From assembly GCA_002633025.1 (NCBI GenBank), contig NMRB01002764.1, positions 22,934 through 86,933 on the forward strand: 64,000 nt of DNA, given 5' to 3'. Shown piece by piece: positions 60,791 to 64,000 of this stretch. How positions within the stretch are numbered: the first letter of the stretch is position 1; the number at the start of each line of letters is the position of its first letter. The position numbers were made by a program, and so were the translations under genes. Origin of the DNA: Notospermus geniculatus (Eukaryota; Nemertea; Pilidiophora; Heteronemertea; Lineidae). Under the pieces are notes generated by a model. The model did no database searches. It saw nothing but the letters and a program-made list of their open reading frames with translations, and was not told the DNA's origin.

Positions 60791-61880
60791 TTTGGAAAAA
60801 CTGATTTATAGTGCAAACGTCTTGAATGAAGGTAATGACATTTTTTTAATAAGCTTTAGTGAGAATTTTAAAAAAGATTTATGCTGATGTTTTTTTAAAG
60901 ACGTTGATATGCAATTTTGCAAAAAAATTGGAATGAGATAGTGAAGTTATAATTGTGTAAATTATTGTAAATGATGTACATATTAAATTTGACGGAAAAA
61001 ATTGAAATTACTTCATTTCTGAGTTGTGTTATTTTGTATCAGAAAATGTGCAGATAGAGTGAGGATGAAAAGGATTTATTGTGATACATTATTGTAACAA
61101 TACAATATAGGAAAATATGATAGGAAAAGCAGAAGTTGAATGATTGGTAATATCAGATATTACCAAGAATTTCAATAACATTATGACAAAATATTTTTGC
61201 TATATTTATTGAATTAATAATAACAAAACTTGCAATATACTACAATAAACTGACTTGAAGAAAGGAGTAACTCAAAAGCAGCATATGGAAAAATGGAAAA
61301 GAAACATTTGGATAGAAATTGACTAAAAAATTGAAAATAAAACAAACATTTCAAAATTAAGTGAAATTTCCAAATATTTCAAAGGAAATTATTATACTGA
61401 ATATTACAATTCGATATATTAAGGGTTAAAAAAGGATTTTTCAATTTGGGTATGTTTTATGGAATATAATGTCCAGGAAAAATGAAGGCGGTGGGAAAAT
61501 GAATAAAAAAAAAGGCTAAATGTTATTAAACTGAGTAAATCTGACTATGCAGATATAGTTCTGACCCTGTTATGTATATCTGCTTATCAGTCACTGGTAG
61601 GTCACTGGCATTTTTAGACTGGTCAAAGCAGACCCTACACCTGTTTTAGTGAACTAGGCGTTCATTGGAGGAAAATCCAAGGTATTGTTTATTTGTTCTG
61701 CCTGCCATATCCCACATTGCATCACAGCCCGATAAACTTATAATCACTGCCGCCATGATATCAGCATTGGTTTTACACAGGAAATGATTTTCGACTTCGT
61801 TTACATACTAAACGAACTTAACTGCAGCTGAGAAACGAACTCGGTGAACAGATTACTTGACTAAGACGATAGCCCCCCTC
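60790..61880. other. A/T-rich sequence, no gene
   Basis: A-rich with AAAATTGAAAT and AAAAATTG words; no ORF of note. Confidence 0.4.
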
Positions 61881-61891
61881 AGGGTGCAATT

Positions 61892-62194
61892 TTATGGTTC
61901 TTTGAAGGCACTAGCGGCGTCCGCCAAACCTCCAACATTTTCCATCGTCGACCACTCTTGGCCCACGCTAGTACACAAACATGTACGGTGATGCATAGCA
62001 AACCATGACCAACTGATCTTCATGAAACCGCTGAGGAAAACTGACAAAACCGTCTTTACTTGACTCACACTTAACGTTCTCAGCTCATTATCTCCTGGAC
62101 ACGAGAAAATGACCCAAAGTACAAAACATAACATCAAAAATGGATACAAATAGTCGCTTTTTAAAAGCGTGATATTTGCCGGCGGAAAAATCAA
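61892..62194 (-). other. Minus-strand ORF with a signal-peptide-like start (weak)
   Basis: From an internal ATG the frame reads MLCFVLWVIFSCPGDNELRT then LS before GTGAGT. It would be a hydrophobic leader followed by a possible donor, but upstream sequence is open from a TTG only and no next exon was found. Confidence 0.15.
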
Positions 62195-62209
62195 GGACGA
62201 AAATAATGG

Positions 62210-63440
62210 CTCACTATGGTGCCCACGTGACCCAACAACTGGAAAGTATCAGATGCATTAAAGTATGGTACCAGAAGGGAGATGTCGCCGCTCTTAGGAC
62301 CGCATTGCGAGAGGAGAACATTGCGGACAAGATAAAAAAATTAAATGTAGAAGACAGCTAGACCTAGATCTAGATAAAACAGACAGTACACAAATTAAGA
62401 GACAAGCATGTCCCAAAAGACGTTTGGGAACAACAGAAAAACCAAGCCATTGTGGATGAATGACGCTGCGCTCCAGAAAGTGAGGAAGAAAAAAGCGCAT
62501 ACCATCGGTACCTGGAAACAATGGATGGGAGAGAATATCTAGAGTACAAGAAAGCGAGGAGGGAGTCGGACAAGGGAGTAAGAAGAGAGACTCGGGCATT
62601 TGAAAAACAGATTGCACAGGAAGCTAAAGGGCTCCGCACACTGGCGACTAAAATGGGGGCGACTACCGATGCGACTACTACGGAGTCCGTACTAAAGCTA
62701 CTGAGTAAACTGGATACCACGAAGGCACAAGGGCCCGATGAACTACACCCACGCCATTTATACGAACTGTGAGAGAAGAACTTTCAGAACCACTAAGCAT
62801 ATATATAACCGCAGCCTTTCTACGGGAGAAATACCAAGGGACTGGAAGAAAGCACTAGTTACACCTATACACAAAAAGGAGGATGAAAATGGTGAAGAAA
62901 CAGAGGCACTATTCATCTGCTCACAACGTCTCAGCAAAGATATAACCTTTCCATCAATAAGGATCATAGACGCTGATATTTATTCCTCTGAGACTGCCAG
63001 GAATCTTGGAGTGTTGTTCGATAATCAGTTCTCTTTTCGGCAGTATATCAATACCTGCGTGCAGATTACTAACTACCATATCAGGAACATTGGAAAGACT
63101 AGGAAATATTTATCTTTCAATGCCACCAGATTATATGGCCAAGCCCTCGTAACATCTCGCCTTGATTTCTGCGATTCCCTCCTTTCTGGACTGCCGCTTT
63201 CTACCATTCATCCATTACAAAAGGTTCAAAACACTGCAGCTCGCCTGATCACCAAAGCAAGAAAACGCACGTCAGTCACCCCCATCTTGAAATTGTTACA
63301 CTGGCTTCCGATTGAGTATCGTGTGAAATATAAAGTCCTTCTTCTCTCTTACAAGTGTCCCTAAGTATCTTGTCTGACATATTGACCCTGCATTCCACCC
63401 CACGTCGTTCTTTCTCTGTTTGTGCCCTTCATCTGTGGAA
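62210..63440 (+). pseudogene. CR1/L2-type non-LTR retrotransposon, decayed, RT core missing
   Basis: 62206-62361 (VWYQKGDVAALRTALREEN) resembles the endonuclease-RT linker. 62680-62880 in two frames gives VLKLLSKLDTTKAQGPDEL, HPRHLYEL, then STGEIPRDWKKALVTPIHKK, the start of the RT domain. 62960-63360 gives SETARNLGVLFDNQFSFRQY, IRNIGKTRKYLSF, LVTSRLDFCDSLLSGLP, VQNTAARLIT and LLHWLPIEYRVKYKVLLL, the C-terminal region. ALHLWNKLPDQ follows in another frame at about 63430. The catalytic middle, with the xxDD box, is absent between 62880 and 62900. Several stops and frameshifts. Confidence 0.8.
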
Positions 63441-63455
63441 TAAGCTACCAGACCA

Positions 63456-63720
63456 GGTGCCTTATTCACGAAAGGCCCGCAAAATTTGCGTGCGCGCAAA
63501 GTGCCATTTTTGCGATATTTCTTATTCATGAAGCCCACGCATCGCAAAAAAAATCGCAAAATTAGCGATCACGCAAATAAATCGCAATCGCAACGCAAAC
63601 TTTACACGGTATTCACGAAAGGCCCGCAAACTTTGCGCGTCGCAAAGTCCCACGCAAAGTGCCAGAATTTTGCGGGAGGTCTATACCCGCTCGCAAACTT
63701 TGCGTGATAGCGAAGTCTTG
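63456..63720. repeat. Self-similar GCAAA/TTTGCG repeat
   Basis: TTATTCACGAAAGGCCCGCA and GTATTCACGAAAGGCCCGCA start two related ~130-bp halves full of CGCAAACTTTGCG-type palindromes. Probably a MITE that joined the end of the retrotransposon. Confidence 0.5.
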
Positions 63721-64000
63721 GTGATTCGCACTGACACGGAGCTAATTCTTGCTTCCCATCGAAGCAAAAAGTGCTCAGAAGCCAACAAGGGAACTAACCC
63801 CGATAGGTGGCGCTGATGGACAACTGGGTATTTTCCACTAGAGGCGCAGTAATCAGTAGATAAGCGCATGATTGGTTCTTGACTTCTGTCAACTTTCCAG
63901 GTATGAAAAGTGGCATCGCTCGCCCCAATCCATTCGCCCATCCGCTGCCCTCCCCCAAATGATTCTTCCCTTCAATTGACCGCAAGGGAGGATGTAGGAT
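63720..64000. other. Right edge, no feature recognised
   Basis: No coding or repeat signal that I can name. Confidence 0.4.

Noticed and set aside
61892-62194. Secreted or type II membrane protein gene on the minus strand
   Set aside because: The hydrophobic start and GTGAGT are suggestive, but there is no second exon and it overlaps retrotransposon-adjacent sequence.
62206-62361. Stand-alone small protein MAHYGAHVTQQLE...
   Set aside because: The second half matches the linker region of the adjacent CR1-type retrotransposon, so it is treated as part of that remnant.

Overview
This looks like nuclear DNA from a marine invertebrate animal. Most sequence is non-coding. The coding pieces are short exons with canonical splice signals (pyrimidine tract plus AG, then GTAAGT/GTGAGT), there is a polyadenylation signal, and interspersed repeats are very dense: tRNA-derived SINEs, palindromic MITEs, CR1-type, Penelope and Helitron remnants, minisatellites. 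Frequent TAGGCCTA and TACATGTA words suggest an echinoderm, hemichordate or lancelet, but I cannot fix the species. Two assembly gaps (35063-35163 and 53741-53781) and two single Ns are present.

Two multi-exon genes can be rebuilt by following splice sites and reading phase. The first, on the minus strand, starts at 25023 and runs leftward through seven coding exons to 4530, open at the last donor, so it continues toward or past the left edge. It encodes an N-terminus with two or three related Thr/Ser/Asp-rich small exons, then a Cys-containing helical module and a YLPVCD...LWKKHF module. These resemble the N-terminal half of a large unnamed family of transposase-like invertebrate proteins. 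The second, on the plus strand, starts probably at 31890 and ends at 57760 with AATAAA at 57806. Its 14 predicted exons join without a phase conflict into 818 codons plus a stop. It carries a ParB-like domain (about residues 235-345) and a C-terminal beta-class DNA methyltransferase-like domain (about 615-815) whose catalytic motif appears degenerate. A ParB-methyltransferase fusion is a phage/bacterial architecture, so an intact spliced animal version is the main discovery of this window.

Layout: 1-4.73 kb, a direct duplication carrying the last visible exon of the minus gene, plus a Helitron fragment; 4.73-25 kb, introns of the minus gene, packed with nested repeats; 25-31.9 kb, intergenic space between the two divergent genes, with A/T arrays, small MITEs and a Penelope-like fragment next to the plus-gene start; 31.9-57.8 kb, the ParB-methyltransferase gene, with large repeat-filled introns in its 5' half and compact exons at 48.8-54.4 kb; 57.8-64 kb, downstream repeats, a Harbinger-like MITE, tandem repeats and a decayed CR1/L2-type retrotransposon.

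The two genes are divergent, about 6.9 kb apart, and both seem to descend from mobile or prokaryotic elements. Nothing in the sequence shows that they act together.
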